Source: a virus. Taken from it: DNA of 59,658 nt. The stretch covers positions 1-59,658 of IMG/VR virus record IMGVR_UViG_3300047994_000202, one strand, 5' to 3'. This document shows positions 38,635-46,720 of the stretch, piece after piece. Position 1 is the stretch's first letter, and each line of letters begins with the position of its first letter. The notes beneath the pieces were generated by a model that was given only the letters and a program-made list of their open reading frames with translations, made no database searches and had not been told where the DNA came from. The position numbers and the translations under genes are program-made.

Positions 38635-39072
38635 ATGACCAAGGGCATCAGAGATTTTGTCAACGAGAAGTTTGCTGAACTGCTGCCGCGACGCGCCGAG
38701 ATGGGCAACACGGCCTTCCGCGCCGCTGTGATGAACGCTGCCGTGGCGCAGTACGGCATCAGCGTCGCGTCGGCGGCCACCCACTACAACCACACGCTGA
38801 AGTTCATCCGTGCTGCGGACGCTTCGCTGGTGGAAGATCTGGGTCGTCCGGAAGGCAAGAAGGGTGGTCGTAAGGTTGTGAAGGCCGTCACCGTCATCAA
38901 GATGAAGACGGGCGAAGTGGTTGCCGAAGGCATCAGCCGCGCCAAGGCCAACGAGCTCCTGATCGCGGCGATCGGCAAGGGCAAGACGAAGCTGGTAATC
39001 AAGGAAGACGTCGAAGTGGAAGCCGCTGAAGTCGTGGCGCCTGCTGCGGCTGTCGAAACGCTGCCGGCCTAA
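38635..39072 (+). CDS. Family C protein
   Basis: 145 aa from ATG 38635. Core T-A-F-R-A-A-V-M ... I-S-V-A-S-A-A-T-H-Y-N (about 24-50) then G-K-K-G-G-R-K basic patch and a C-terminal strand-helix region. Related to proteins at 29229 and 40867. GC-rich codons. Probable nucleic-acid-binding protein. Confidence 0.72.
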   Translation: MTKGIRDFVNEKFAELLPRRAEMGNTAFRAAVMNAAVAQYGISVASAATHYNHTLKFIRAADASLVEDLGRPEGKKGGRKVVKAVTVIKMKTGEVVAEGISRAKANELLIAAIGKGKTKLVIKEDVEVEAAEVVAPAAAVETLPA

Positions 39073-39084
39073 TCGGCCTTCGCC

Positions 39085-39615
39085 CTACCAGCCAGGGCTT
39101 TGCTGAGGTTGGTTCGGTGCTGCTCGGAACCGAGCAGCACTTATCTTTGCTTTAGTTTCGTCTGACATCTTCCTCCCGGTCGATGTAGCACATTTCGCTT
39201 TCGTCTCTTCGGTGTGTTTCTTCCCAAGATTGATGATGCGAAGTTTTTCTTTTGTCTCTTCCGACTGCGGCTTTCCTATTTTGCCCTTCAGTTTGGAAGG
39301 TCGACCTTTCATCTTTGCTTTGGTTTCATCGGTGTGAAGATAGCCTTCACTTCCTTCGCCGCCGTCTGTGCGGTTTCGAAGGATACCAGTTCCCAAATCT
39401 TTTCTTCCATACCACCTAATCATTCTTCGTTCGAGTGCTAAGGCGCCAGTATCGGTAAGATTGGTTTCGAGAAATACGATTCTGCTTCGATCACGCGGAA
39501 CAACCACGCTGTGACTTATTTCATATGCTCTTCTTCCTTTCCCCTTCCCTATATAGTAAGGTGTCAGATCGGATGTACGAAGATAAGCATACACATAATA
39601 ATCCAAATTTTTCAT
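39085..39615 (-). CDS. GIY-YIG homing endonuclease with NUMOD3 repeats
   Basis: 176 aa from ATG 39615 on the minus strand. GIY-YIG core Y-Y-V-Y-A-Y-L ... [11 protein letters not shown] (residues about 5-28), catalytic-type E in A-L-E-R-R-M-I. C-terminal NUMOD3-like repeats T-D-E-T-K-A-K, S-E-E-T-K-E-K and T-E-E-T-K-A-K. Third selfish endonuclease of the window, again opposite to its neighbours, between two promoter-driven genes. Confidence 0.9.
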   Translation of the reverse strand: MKNLDYYVYAYLRTSDLTPYYIGKGKGRRAYEISHSVVVPRDRSRIVFLETNLTDTGALALERRMIRWYGRKDLGTGILRNRTDGGEGSEGYLHTDETKAKMKGRPSKLKGKIGKPQSEETKEKLRIINLGKKHTEETKAKCATSTGRKMSDETKAKISAARFRAAPNQPQQSPGW

Positions 39616-39667
39616 AATAGTCGAGTGTAACACAGTTTCACTAAATAGTCAACTATTCGTTTAGCGG

Positions 39668-39696
39668 TTGACACAACCGTCAACCTGCGGCATAAT
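39668..39696 (+). promoter_or_regulatory. Repeated promoter-leader module
   Basis: TTGACA, 17-base spacer, CATAAT, leader ACATCGCAACAAGG. The -35 is inside an inverted repeat GGTTGAC/GTCAACC (39666-39685). Confidence 0.85.
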
Positions 39697-39721
39697 ACAA
39701 ACATCGCAACAAGGACAACGA

Positions 39722-39832
39722 ATGCGCGACAACCTGATCCGCTTCAAGCAGCGTGGTTTCAGTGGCCGCAAGGACCACTACCGCTTCTCCAAGCGTGCCT
39801 ATCTCCGCGATATGGCTCGCATCAACTCCTGA
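39722..39832 (+). CDS. Small basic protein
   Basis: 36 aa, Arg/Lys-rich (R-F-K-Q-R-G-F-S-G-R-K). Follows the promoter-leader module with AAGG as ribosome-binding site. Confidence 0.6.
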   Translation: MRDNLIRFKQRGFSGRKDHYRFSKRAYLRDMARINS

Positions 39833-39842
39833 GGAATTCACA

Positions 39843-40007
39843 ATGCGAACCTACAAGGCATTCTACCGCGGCAAGACCATCGAAGTGCAGGCTGAAACCA
39901 GCTACAATGCACAACAGGCTGCCGCCAAAATCTTCAAGGCCAAGAAGGCCTATGATGTGACTGTAGTTCTGTGCGATGTTCCTCTGTCAACTTCTTCGAT
40001 TGGCTAA
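39843..40007 (+). CDS. Conserved small phage protein
   Basis: 54 aa from ATG 39843 after GAGGAA. Y-K-A-F-Y-R-G-K-T-I-E-V-Q-A ... A-Q-Q-A-A-A-K-I-F-K-A-K-K resembles a widespread phage family of unknown role. Confidence 0.7.
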   Translation: MRTYKAFYRGKTIEVQAETSYNAQQAAAKIFKAKKAYDVTVVLCDVPLSTSSIG

Positions 40008-40012
40008 TCATT

Positions 40013-40102
40013 ATGATCTATATTGCTGCATGGCTGATCTTTTCTCTTCTGATTGGCATCGCTAATTATCGTTTCTGGTCTGCAACGGATCCGCAAAACT
40101 AA
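40013..40102 (+). CDS. Single-span membrane microprotein
   Basis: 29 aa, residues 2-20 hydrophobic. Six bases after the previous stop. Confidence 0.5.
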   Translation: MIYIAAWLIFSLLIGIANYRFWSATDPQN

Positions 40103-40115
40103 ATTCAAAAAGTCG

Positions 40116-40144
40116 TTGACAGATTCAAAATCCTGCACTAATAT
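40116..40144 (+). promoter_or_regulatory. Sigma70-type promoter
   Basis: TTGACA, 17-base spacer, TAATAT. Confidence 0.7.
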
Positions 40145-40166
40145 ACAGTCTTACTAACTGAGATAG

Positions 40167-40415
40167 ATGGACAAGATGAAATCGCATGCTACTTTTTCGT
40201 TCCGTGGTACCGAAGTCGAAATTACTCAGGAAATCCTGAGAGCATGGATGAGCGAGTCACCCAAAGGTCACATCGAAGTCAATTTGTTCAACAAGGAACA
40301 GGCCGAGGCAGTTTTCGATTACCTGTCCAACGAGCTCGATCCGAAGATCGTTTCCCTCCTGGAGCAGATGGGCGAACGTCAGTTTGCTTCCCTGTTTACC
40401 GTTTATGAATCCTGA
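40167..40415 (+). CDS. Hypothetical protein
   Basis: 82 aa; F-N-K-E-Q-A-E-A-V-F-D-Y-L near the middle. ATGA-like overlap (10 bases) with the zinc-finger gene that follows. Confidence 0.65.
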   Translation: MDKMKSHATFSFRGTEVEITQEILRAWMSESPKGHIEVNLFNKEQAEAVFDYLSNELDPKIVSLLEQMGERQFASLFTVYES

Positions 40416-40650
40416 AACCGAAATCGAATCTTTTCAGCACCTAAATCTCGAAGAATCCGAGATGGGTCAAATTCACGCAATGCATTTGAATGAAAATGCA
40501 ATTGCTGCTGTGCGTGCTCGTATGCCTACCGGTGCAAGTGCTGAATTTTGCACAGACTGCGAAGAAACAATTCCCCTACAACGACGTCTTGCTGTGCAGG
40601 GCTGTCTACGTTGCATACACTGCCAGTCTCTCCACGAGGTGAAACGATGA
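40405..40650 (+). CDS. TraR/DksA-type C4 zinc finger protein
   Basis: 81 aa from ATG 40405. C49-x2-C52-x17-C70-x2-C73 with F-C-T-D-C-E-E-T-I-P-L-x-R-R and C-I-H-C-Q-x-L-H-E is the TraR/DksA finger. Length fits phage TraR-like proteins, which bind RNA polymerase through the secondary channel and mimic DksA plus ppGpp. Its presence with the (p)ppGpp hydrolase suggests the phage replaces host alarmone control of transcription (inference). Confidence 0.85.
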   Translation: MNPETEIESFQHLNLEESEMGQIHAMHLNENAIAAVRARMPTGASAEFCTDCEETIPLQRRLAVQGCLRCIHCQSLHEVKR

Positions 40651-40748
40651 CAACCTATGTTCAGTTCAAAGGCGAAGAAGGCCTGGAAACTGTTGACGAG
40701 TTTCCTACCTGGAAGGAAGCCAACGAAGCCCTGACACACTACCGATAG
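40647..40748 (+). CDS. Hypothetical microprotein
   Basis: 33 aa, ATGA overlap with the zinc-finger gene. V-Q-F-K-G ... F-P-T-W-K-E-A-N-E-A-L. Confidence 0.5.
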   Translation: MTTYVQFKGEEGLETVDEFPTWKEANEALTHYR

Positions 40749-40813
40749 CTGGGTGGCTACTATTACCTCTCCAGCCGTGCATGCAAAGCATGGCAGGAAG
40801 CTTCAAAAAGTAG

Positions 40814-40842
40814 TTGACCTATTTCTTCCTGTCATGCATAAT
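40814..40842 (+). promoter_or_regulatory. Repeated promoter-leader module
   Basis: AGTTGACCT, 17-base spacer, CATAAT, leader ACAAACATCGCAACAAGGAG directly before the start codon region. Confidence 0.9.
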
Positions 40843-40866
40843 ACAAACATCGCAACAAGGAGTCAC

Positions 40867-41376
40867 ATGACTACTGCCAAGGAACGTGCCGTCGAACTCT
40901 ACCAACAACACATCGCACTGGCTACTACCGATGGCCGTCTATTCCGTAAGACAGTAATGGACACGCTGATGGCCGAGACTGGCTGTTCGCTGGCGGCCGC
41001 TGCCACCCACTACAATGGCGCAAAGAAAGCTGCGCCTGTCGAAGGTCTCGGACGTGCTCCTGCTCCCAAGGGGTTGGTGAAGCCGGGCAGCACGAAGAAG
41101 CCCAAGGGCAACGATCCCGAAGTGGATGACGACGACTGCTTTGCGGTGATCGAACTGGTCAACCGCGACGGCAGCGAAGCCGTGGGCCGCTACCAATCGT
41201 TCATCCTGCAGGGCGACGCCAGCGAGAAGTTCGACGAGAAGATCGAGGCCTGGCCGCACACTGCCTGGGTGATGATCAAGGGACTCGGTCCCAACCACGG
41301 CGACACTTTCAAGCTGAGTTCCGGCGAGAAGATGATCAAGAAGTACGACCCAACAACCAAGACCGTTACCGCCTAA
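40867..41376 (+). CDS. Family C protein
   Basis: 169 aa from ATG 40867. Core G-R-L-F-R-K-T-V-M ... C-S-L-A-A-A-A-T-H-Y-N-G-A-K-K (about 23-57), basic linker, then an extra C-terminal domain (about 85-169) with W-P-H-T-A-W-V-M-I-K. Driven by the promoter-leader module. Confidence 0.72.
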   Translation: MTTAKERAVELYQQHIALATTDGRLFRKTVMDTLMAETGCSLAAAATHYNGAKKAAPVEGLGRAPAPKGLVKPGSTKKPKGNDPEVDDDDCFAVIELVNRDGSEAVGRYQSFILQGDASEKFDEKIEAWPHTAWVMIKGLGPNHGDTFKLSSGEKMIKKYDPTTKTVTA

Positions 41377-41385
41377 GGAATCGAC

Positions 41386-41691
41386 ATGCAAAAGAAAAAA
41401 CGACTGGCCATCGCCTTGGCCCTGAAGAACGCCAAGCCGTACCTTTCACGAGGCAACGACGGAAAGGAAGAGTTTATTTGCTATTCAATCGAACTCGGCA
41501 ACCAATTCGAACCATATCGGGTAGCCCTTGCTAAGGATCTCATCATGGAACGCCTTGACGGTTGTGCCACCGCCGAAGAATGGCTGAATCACCGGGTGGG
41601 CGCCTATCCAGAGCGGTCAGCGGCAGGGCGTCGGGTTCTCCAGGCTTGGCGGCATCGATGGCTGGATGCACTGATCACCGAATTTTCATAA
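41386..41691 (+). CDS. Hypothetical protein
   Basis: 101 aa, nine bases after the previous stop. Basic, Trp-containing C-terminus. No family recognised. Confidence 0.65.
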   Translation: MQKKKRLAIALALKNAKPYLSRGNDGKEEFICYSIELGNQFEPYRVALAKDLIMERLDGCATAEEWLNHRVGAYPERSAAGRRVLQAWRHRWLDALITEFS

Positions 41692-41696
41692 AATAG

Positions 41697-41724
41697 TTGA
41701 CTGCACATAAAACTGTGCTACAAT
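41697..41724 (+). promoter_or_regulatory. Sigma70-type promoter
   Basis: TTGACT, 16-base spacer, TACAAT. Confidence 0.7.
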
Positions 41725-41738
41725 TATTTTAGTGGTTA

Positions 41739-41762
41739 GGGATCTTCCACATTTAAGATCCC
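41739..41762 (+). promoter_or_regulatory. Leader hairpin
   Basis: GGGATCTT/AAGATCCC perfect stem in the short leader of the gene at 41781; may control translation or act as an attenuator. Confidence 0.55.
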
Positions 41763-41780
41763 GTGTGATAGAGGTATTTT

Positions 41781-42050
41781 ATGAACTCACGTTTTTTCAT
41801 TTCCGAAGCGCAACACCTGTTGATCGAAATCAACGACTTGCAGGTGAAGTCCATCGTCGCTAGCGACGCAGAAATTGCAGCCGACACTGACGCGCTCCAG
41901 AAGCGTGCCACTCAACTGCTGCAAAGCATGGTGAATCCGACGCTGCCCAGCGCCTTCAAATTGGTCGACAAGATGCTCGAGCTGGACTGGCCTGTGGATC
42001 AGAAGGTGCTGCAGAAGCTGGGCGCCGGCGAACGCATGTATCAGGGCTGA
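41781..42050 (+). CDS. Hypothetical protein
   Basis: 89 aa, all-helical by eye. No recognised domain. Confidence 0.65.
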   Translation: MNSRFFISEAQHLLIEINDLQVKSIVASDAEIAADTDALQKRATQLLQSMVNPTLPSAFKLVDKMLELDWPVDQKVLQKLGAGERMYQG

Positions 42051-42054
42051 TACC

Positions 42055-42327
42055 ATGGGACTCGCATTCGGCATCTTCTGGGCCGTGGTGATCATTGGAT
42101 CCATAATGCTGCTGTATGCGGGTTCCTTTGGACTCCTCGACTTTCTGAACACCACAATGAATGACAAGAATGTAGATGGAGGAGTAAAGTTTCTTCTTTT
42201 TCTTCCATTCTTGTTCGTGTTCCTGTGGTGTGTTGTGCTAGAAATCATCAGTGTGCTGTTCACGCTTGGTTTGGCCATTAGTATGGCAAACAGTTTTCGC
42301 AATTGGTGGCATAAAGGATCAAAGTAA
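42055..42327 (+). CDS. Membrane protein, two or three spans
   Basis: 90 aa; hydrophobic stretches about 3-25, 43-62 and 62-80. Basic C-terminus (W-H-K-G-S-K). Immediately followed by the next gene. Confidence 0.65.
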   Translation: MGLAFGIFWAVVIIGSIMLLYAGSFGLLDFLNTTMNDKNVDGGVKFLLFLPFLFVFLWCVVLEIISVLFTLGLAISMANSFRNWWHKGSK

Positions 42328-42846
42328 ATGAATTTGCTCGATAAGCTCAATGTCCTCGGGCAGGATGTCTACGACAAGTTTCCGTACATCAACCACGGCG
42401 GGTGTTGTGTCTATGCTCGCGCCGTTGCTGAAGCTTTGCTCCAGTACCGCATCAAGGCTAAGGGCATTGTGTCAGCATACGGTGCGAAAACCTGGGATCA
42501 GAAACACATGGCACTCGGGAATACGCGGCGAAAAGTGAAAACCAATACCACATTCGAGTGGAATGAACACGGCGTCTGCTTCGCACATGTTGGCCTGGAG
42601 TTCACCTATCGCGGCAAGGTATGGCATTATGACACAGATGGATGCCATCTGAAAACGGATGAGCTCTATGGAATGGTGATCTATCGCGGCAGGCTTTCAT
42701 TGGAAGAGATGAAGGACCTGACCACCGGTAATCAAGGCTGGAATACACTTTTTGATAAGAAGCATATTCCTGCAGTGAGCAAAATGGTGCGGCAGGCACT
42801 GCAAAAACCAAAAAAGACTTGCCCTAAGGTTCCTGTCAGCGCATAA
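42328..42846 (+). CDS. Putative papain/transglutaminase-fold protein
   Basis: 172 aa. H-G-G-C-C-V-Y-A-R-A-V-A-E-A-L (Cys near 27), then F-A-H-V-G-L-E-F (His near 92) and W-H-Y-D-T-D-G (Asp near 108) give the order Cys-His-Asp of papain-like enzymes. May be a protease or amidase; no substrate can be inferred. Confidence 0.6.
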   Translation: MNLLDKLNVLGQDVYDKFPYINHGGCCVYARAVAEALLQYRIKAKGIVSAYGAKTWDQKHMALGNTRRKVKTNTTFEWNEHGVCFAHVGLEFTYRGKVWHYDTDGCHLKTDELYGMVIYRGRLSLEEMKDLTTGNQGWNTLFDKKHIPAVSKMVRQALQKPKKTCPKVPVSA

Positions 42847-42847
42847 T
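42819..42847 (+). promoter_or_regulatory. Repeated promoter-leader module (variant)
   Basis: TTGCCC, 17-base spacer, CATAAT, leader ACAAACATCGCAA; overlaps the end of the upstream gene. Confidence 0.75.
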
Positions 42848-42879
42848 ACAAACATCGCAAACACATATAGGAACCTGAG

Positions 42880-43347
42880 ATGACTCTGCCCGCACGAATC
42901 CCGACTGGCTACAAGGGACGCACCATTCCCAATCCGCAGTTCCTGTCGTATCTGGCGAGAGAAACCTACCAGGGGCCGGCAACCGACTACAACTTCCGCA
43001 AGCAGAAGGCCAACAAGGACAAGCTGGAAGCTGCGCTGGCGTTCCACGGCATCCGGTTCACGGAAGTTTCCAGCTTGATCTATGACGGTGACCGCGGCTA
43101 CAACCAACGGTTCGTGGTGATGACTACCCACCCGGATGTGATGTGGTACAAGTACGTCGGCTTCATCGCCCAATCCGGCCAAAACCATCTGTTCATCCAC
43201 GGGCGCCGCATCAGGGTTAGCCTGTTCCTGGGGCTGAAGGAAGACGAGCAGGCGGCGCTGTTGAGCGGTGCCGATTCCGAAATCAAGTATTACTTCAGCG
43301 GCAAGAAGCTGGAGCTCCTCGACGAAGCCGGCCAGTTATGGCACTGA
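42880..43347 (+). CDS. Hypothetical protein
   Basis: 155 aa, basic N-terminus; R-F-V-V-M-T-T-H-P-D and W-Y-K-Y-V-G-F. No known domain. Confidence 0.65.
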   Translation: MTLPARIPTGYKGRTIPNPQFLSYLARETYQGPATDYNFRKQKANKDKLEAALAFHGIRFTEVSSLIYDGDRGYNQRFVVMTTHPDVMWYKYVGFIAQSGQNHLFIHGRRIRVSLFLGLKEDEQAALLSGADSEIKYYFSGKKLELLDEAGQLWH

Positions 43348-43400
43348 TTCCCAATCTGCAACGATGGGGCACAGGACTTCCAAATAGTACAAAAAAGTAG

Positions 43401-43429
43401 TTGACCTAATCCACTTTGTGCTGCATAAT
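43401..43429 (+). promoter_or_regulatory. Repeated promoter (module core)
   Basis: TTGACCTAATCCA spacer and CATAAT almost identical to the one at 51050. A nine-codon frame (43436-43465) begins at the expected transcript start, before the gene at 43467. Confidence 0.85.
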
Positions 43430-43466
43430 ATGCACATGGTCAAGCAACACAACTCGGAAGACTAAA

Positions 43467-43811
43467 ATGATCTACGTTCCGCGTGAAGTCATTTCCCTGC
43501 TGGCACTGAAAATCCGGCGAGGCGAGAACAGCAATCCGTGCGTTTGCACGAAGATGAAATACAAGGGTTACGAGATCTCCATCAGCTCGGATGCAAGCCA
43601 TGGCGCTGGCGACCTGTTCCGCACCGACATCCGCGTCTATACGGATCCGGGCGCTGCACCGCAGGTGGATGTCACCGAACTCTTCCTGGCCGAAGGCGAG
43701 ACGATGCTGTACGGCGATGTCGAAACGCTTTATCGCGTGCTGGACACCATCAACAAGTTCGATGAGCAATCTCATCGTGACGATTTCCTCCCCAACATCC
43801 TGGCGGGCTAA
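43467..43811 (+). CDS. Hypothetical protein
   Basis: 114 aa from ATG 43467. Mixed strands and helices; two Cys near residue 25. No family recognised. Confidence 0.65.
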   Translation: MIYVPREVISLLALKIRRGENSNPCVCTKMKYKGYEISISSDASHGAGDLFRTDIRVYTDPGAAPQVDVTELFLAEGETMLYGDVETLYRVLDTINKFDEQSHRDDFLPNILAG

Positions 43812-43871
43812 ATGAAACCACTGAATCCAAAGCTCGGATACTTCGCTCGCAGTCAGGCGCATTGCGCCTGA
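43812..43871 (+). CDS. Possible 19-aa peptide
   Basis: ATG frame directly after the previous stop; spans GTCAGGCGCATTGCGCCTGAC, an inverted repeat that could instead be a terminator. Confidence 0.25.
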   Translation: MKPLNPKLGYFARSQAHCA

Positions 43872-43872
43872 C

Positions 43873-44088
43873 TTGGCGCGTGACAAGGGTGAGAAGGGTG
43901 GTTCCTGCAACCGCACTGCCTGTCAGAAACCCGCAGCGGATGATCCCCACGGCATCCGCTGGTTCAACCATTCGACGCGGAAGTATTACTGCCGCTCCTG
44001 TGCTTGGGAACTGAACGACGATCCCTTCAACAAGCGTGATGCCCAGCAGATCTGGGGCCACACCCTTTGCACCCTCGAGGAAGCCTAA
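43873..44088 (+). CDS. Conserved phage zinc-binding protein
   Basis: 71 aa from TTG 43873 (no ATG available). G-S-C-N-R-T-A-C-Q-x-P ... W-F-N-H-S-T-R-K-Y-Y-C-R-S-C-A: two Cys pairs of a family widespread in phages and prophages. Function unknown. Confidence 0.75.
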   Translation: MARDKGEKGGSCNRTACQKPAADDPHGIRWFNHSTRKYYCRSCAWELNDDPFNKRDAQQIWGHTLCTLEEA

Positions 44089-44149
44089 AACCTTCTATCT
44101 GCTGCTAAAGGCCTCGCATCGTTGCGTATCAACTAATATGTAACAGAGG

Positions 44150-44178
44150 TAGACGTGTGCCCACGCCTACCGCATAAT
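44150..44178 (+). promoter_or_regulatory. Repeated promoter-leader module with GTAACAGAGG element
   Basis: TAGACG, 17-base spacer, CATAAT, leader ATCGCAACAC. The -35/spacer contains GGTAGaCGTG..CACGcCTACC, an imperfect inverted repeat. Confidence 0.8.
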
Positions 44179-44210
44179 ACATACATCGCAACACAAAAGC
44201 GCCAAACAAA

Positions 44211-45794
44211 ATGTCCGCAACTCCATTTAAGCTGTCTGCACTGCAAGATGCAATCCTGACCTGGACTACCGGTAGCACGGGTTCGTTGGAACTGGTCGCC
44301 CGCGCTGGTTGCGGCAAGACCACCATGCTGATGCTGGTCGTCGAAGCTATCGTGAAAGGCAAGCTGGGTGACGTAGCACTGATGGCCTACAACAAGAGCA
44401 TCGCCACCGAAATCAAAGCCAAGCTGGAAAAGGCGGGCTACGATTGGAAGATCGCACAAGCGGGAACCGTTCATTCATTCGGATACGGGGCGTGGCGCAA
44501 GGTTGCTCCGGATGTCAAGCTCAACGCCAACAAGGTGTTGGAGATCATTGACGAACAGAAGGAACATGAACACGCACCGGTATTCATCGAGTGCAAGTCT
44601 GCTATCGCTAAGCTGGTAGGTTACGCAAAGCAGCGGGCTGTTGGACATCTGTGCCCCATTGAAGACCAAGATGTCTGGTTTGATATGTGGGACCACTTCG
44701 ACCTGGACAACGACATCACGGACAACTGGCAACCAGCCGAAGTGATCCGCGCCGCTGTCTACATTTATCGCATTTCACTGAAGCAATGCCGCGAAGTTAT
44801 TGACTTCGACGACATGATACTGGCTCCACTGTATTTCAAGGCTCGTTTCTGGCCAAAGCGTTGGGTGCTGGTTGACGAGTCCCAGGACACGAATCCTGCA
44901 CGGCGTGCGCTGGCGCTGGCTATGCTTGCTCCGCGTATTGGACGGATGATCTTTGTTGGTGATCCGTGTCAAGCAATCTACGGATTTACTGGTGCGGATG
45001 CCAACTCCATGGATCAACTGCGCGAAGCGACCAAAGCTACCACCCTGCCGCTGAATGTCACATATCGCTGCCCCAAGGCAATCGTTCGTGAAGCACAAAA
45101 GTTGGTGCCAGATCTGATTGCACACGAAACGGCTCCGGAAGGTATTGTGCGTGCAATTGCTTACGAAGAATTGATGAATGTGGAGAAGCTGCAAAAAGAA
45201 GATGTTATCCTGTGCCGCAACACCGCACCGCTCATCCAAACTGCTTATTCACTACTGTCGTGTGGTACTGCGTGCCGTGTGGAAGGACGGGACATTGGCG
45301 AAGGCCTGGCCAAGCTGGCAAGCCGTTGGAAAGTGAGCACGCTGTCGGCGCTGCTGACGAAGCTAGAAGACTACGAAGCTCGCCAAACCGCCAAATATAT
45401 GTCCAAGAACCAGGAGTCCAAAGTCGAAGCACTTGTCGACCAAGTGGAATGCCTGCGAGTTATTATCACCAGGTGCCAATCCCAAAGCAAGCAGACGGTG
45501 AACGAACTGCTGAAGGAAATCGAGCAAATGTTCGGTAACACGCCGGAAGGCGAAAAGGCCAAGGTGCTGACGCTTTCCACAATTCACCGTTCGAAGGGAC
45601 GCGAATGGCCGAGAGTGTTCATGCTTGGACGTTCTACGTATCTGCCCAGTCCATATGCACGGAAGCCCTGGCAGCAGGTGCAAGAATCCAACCTCGAATA
45701 CGTTGGTATCACCCGCGCACAAGCGGAGTTCATTGATGTCACTGCTCCGCCCAAGGCGGATAAGAAGAGTTCCCCTGTCCCCCAACCCAAGTGA
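44211..45794 (+). CDS. Superfamily 1 DNA helicase (UvrD-like)
   Basis: 527 aa. Motif I A-R-A-G-C-G-K-T-T (residues 30-38), Ia/Ib with A-Y-N-K-S-I-A, motif II V-D-E-S-Q-D-T (about 222-228), motif III G-D-P-C-Q-A-I-Y-G-F-T-G-A-D (about 246-259), motif IV R-C-P, motif V S-T-I-H-R-S-K-G-R-E-W (about 450-460) and motif VI Y-V-G-I-T-R-A. Complete core in one chain; C-terminal Pro/Lys tail. Likely unwinds DNA in phage replication, recombination or repair. Confidence 0.92.
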   Translation: MSATPFKLSALQDAILTWTTGSTGSLELVARAGCGKTTMLMLVVEAIVKGKLGDVALMAYNKSIATEIKAKLEKAGYDWKIAQAGTVHSFGYGAWRKVAPDVKLNANKVLEIIDEQKEHEHAPVFIECKSAIAKLVGYAKQRAVGHLCPIEDQDVWFDMWDHFDLDNDITDNWQPAEVIRAAVYIYRISLKQCREVIDFDDMILAPLYFKARFWPKRWVLVDESQDTNPARRALALAMLAPRIGRMIFVGDPCQAIYGFTGADANSMDQLREATKATTLPLNVTYRCPKAIVREAQKLVPDLIAHETAPEGIVRAIAYEELMNVEKLQKEDVILCRNTAPLIQTAYSLLSCGTACRVEGRDIGEGLAKLASRWKVSTLSALLTKLEDYEARQTAKYMSKNQESKVEALVDQVECLRVIITRCQSQSKQTVNELLKEIEQMFGNTPEGEKAKVLTLSTIHRSKGREWPRVFMLGRSTYLPSPYARKPWQQVQESNLEYVGITRAQAEFIDVTAPPKADKKSSPVPQPK

Positions 45795-45804
45795 AAGGTA
45801 TCCC

Positions 45805-45996
45805 ATGAACAACGTCGTCTACGCCGGCCTCATCATCCTGATCATCGTCTTCGCGCCGTTCTGCTCCATCTGGGCCATCAACACGCTGTTCTTCAGCGGC
45901 CCGCTGGTGGCCTACGCCATTCACTACACGTTATGGACGTGGCTGTCCATCATCATCTTCGGCGCGCTCCTGAAGGGTGGCAAGAGCTCCAGCTGA
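45805..45996 (+). CDS. Two-span membrane microprotein
   Basis: 63 aa from ATG 45805, ten bases after the helicase stop, GAAAGG upstream. Hydrophobic spans about 5-28 and 34-56. Confidence 0.6.
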   Translation: MNNVVYAGLIILIIVFAPFCSIWAINTLFFSGPLVAYAIHYTLWTWLSIIIFGALLKGGKSSS

Positions 45997-46000
45997 TGGC

Positions 46001-46030
46001 TTGACCTTCCGAGGCGTGCTGCTGCATAAT
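46001..46030 (+). promoter_or_regulatory. Sigma70-type promoter giving a leaderless transcript
   Basis: TTGACC, 18-base spacer, CATAAT; ATG 46036 follows five bases after the -10 box and has no Shine-Dalgarno. Confidence 0.7.
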
Positions 46031-46035
46031 AGCGC

Positions 46036-46194
46036 ATGCCAAAGAAAAACCCAAGCACTGTGAGGCTCGTATCCCAAGTTAGGAAGAATAGAAAGCTACG
46101 AGCCCTCATTATGCTGAAGAAGGGCCACCGCCGTCCTTTCTCCATTCGTCGTTCTGTAAATGCGGCAAAAACATTCTATAAGGATCCAAAATGA
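46036..46194 (+). CDS. Small basic protein
   Basis: 52 aa, very rich in Lys and Arg, no acidic cluster. Possible nucleic-acid binder. Leaderless start; ATGA overlap with the next gene. Confidence 0.6.
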   Translation: MPKKNPSTVRLVSQVRKNRKLRALIMLKKGHRRPFSIRRSVNAAKTFYKDPK

Positions 46195-46523
46195 AGTTGC
46201 TCTTATGCGCCAAGTGCCAACAAGTATTCAACTTGGCATTCGATTATAAAGAATGCAAGGGCCAACATTGCGGTGGCCAATACATCGACAACCTGAATGC
46301 CAAGGTGTGGGGCGACCTGACGAATGCCTTTGTCCTCGGCTTCGCCAATTCCAGCCTGACGGGCGCACTGCGAGACCAGCTGAACATTGGCGACCAGGCT
46401 CCCTCCTACCTCCCGGGATATGGTCTGACTCCGAAGGGGCGTGAATTCACAGCCTTCGTGATACCGGATGCTGCGAAGAGTGTGGAACGGGTGTTGGAAC
46501 GTTTCGAACCTATCGTGCGTTGA
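46191..46523 (+). CDS. Zinc-ribbon phage protein
   Basis: 110 aa. L-C-A-K-C-Q-Q-V-F-N-L ... C-x-x-x-H-C-G-G-Q-Y at residues 6-31 forms a zinc ribbon; the rest is predicted mixed. Family common in phages, role unknown. Confidence 0.7.
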   Translation: MKLLLCAKCQQVFNLAFDYKECKGQHCGGQYIDNLNAKVWGDLTNAFVLGFANSSLTGALRDQLNIGDQAPSYLPGYGLTPKGREFTAFVIPDAAKSVERVLERFEPIVR

Positions 46524-46666
46524 TACAGCGGGGCTATTGTAACAGGGGTCGGCTACTAGACCCGCAGGCCCGTGTTTACCCCGCTGCATTCTAGCCTAAA
46601 ACAGGCGAATTCGGCAGGTGTTTTAGCCCTGTCTGCACATAGGGCAAGCTCTGTTCCAAATAGTTG

Positions 46667-46695
46667 TTGACTTCTTTCATCTCCTGCCGCATAAT
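46667..46695 (+). promoter_or_regulatory. Repeated promoter-leader module
   Basis: TTGACT, 17-base spacer, CATAAT, leader ACACTGCAACAAGGAGTCACT. Confidence 0.9.
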
Positions 46696-46720
46696 ATAGA
46701 CACTGCAACAAGGAGTCACT

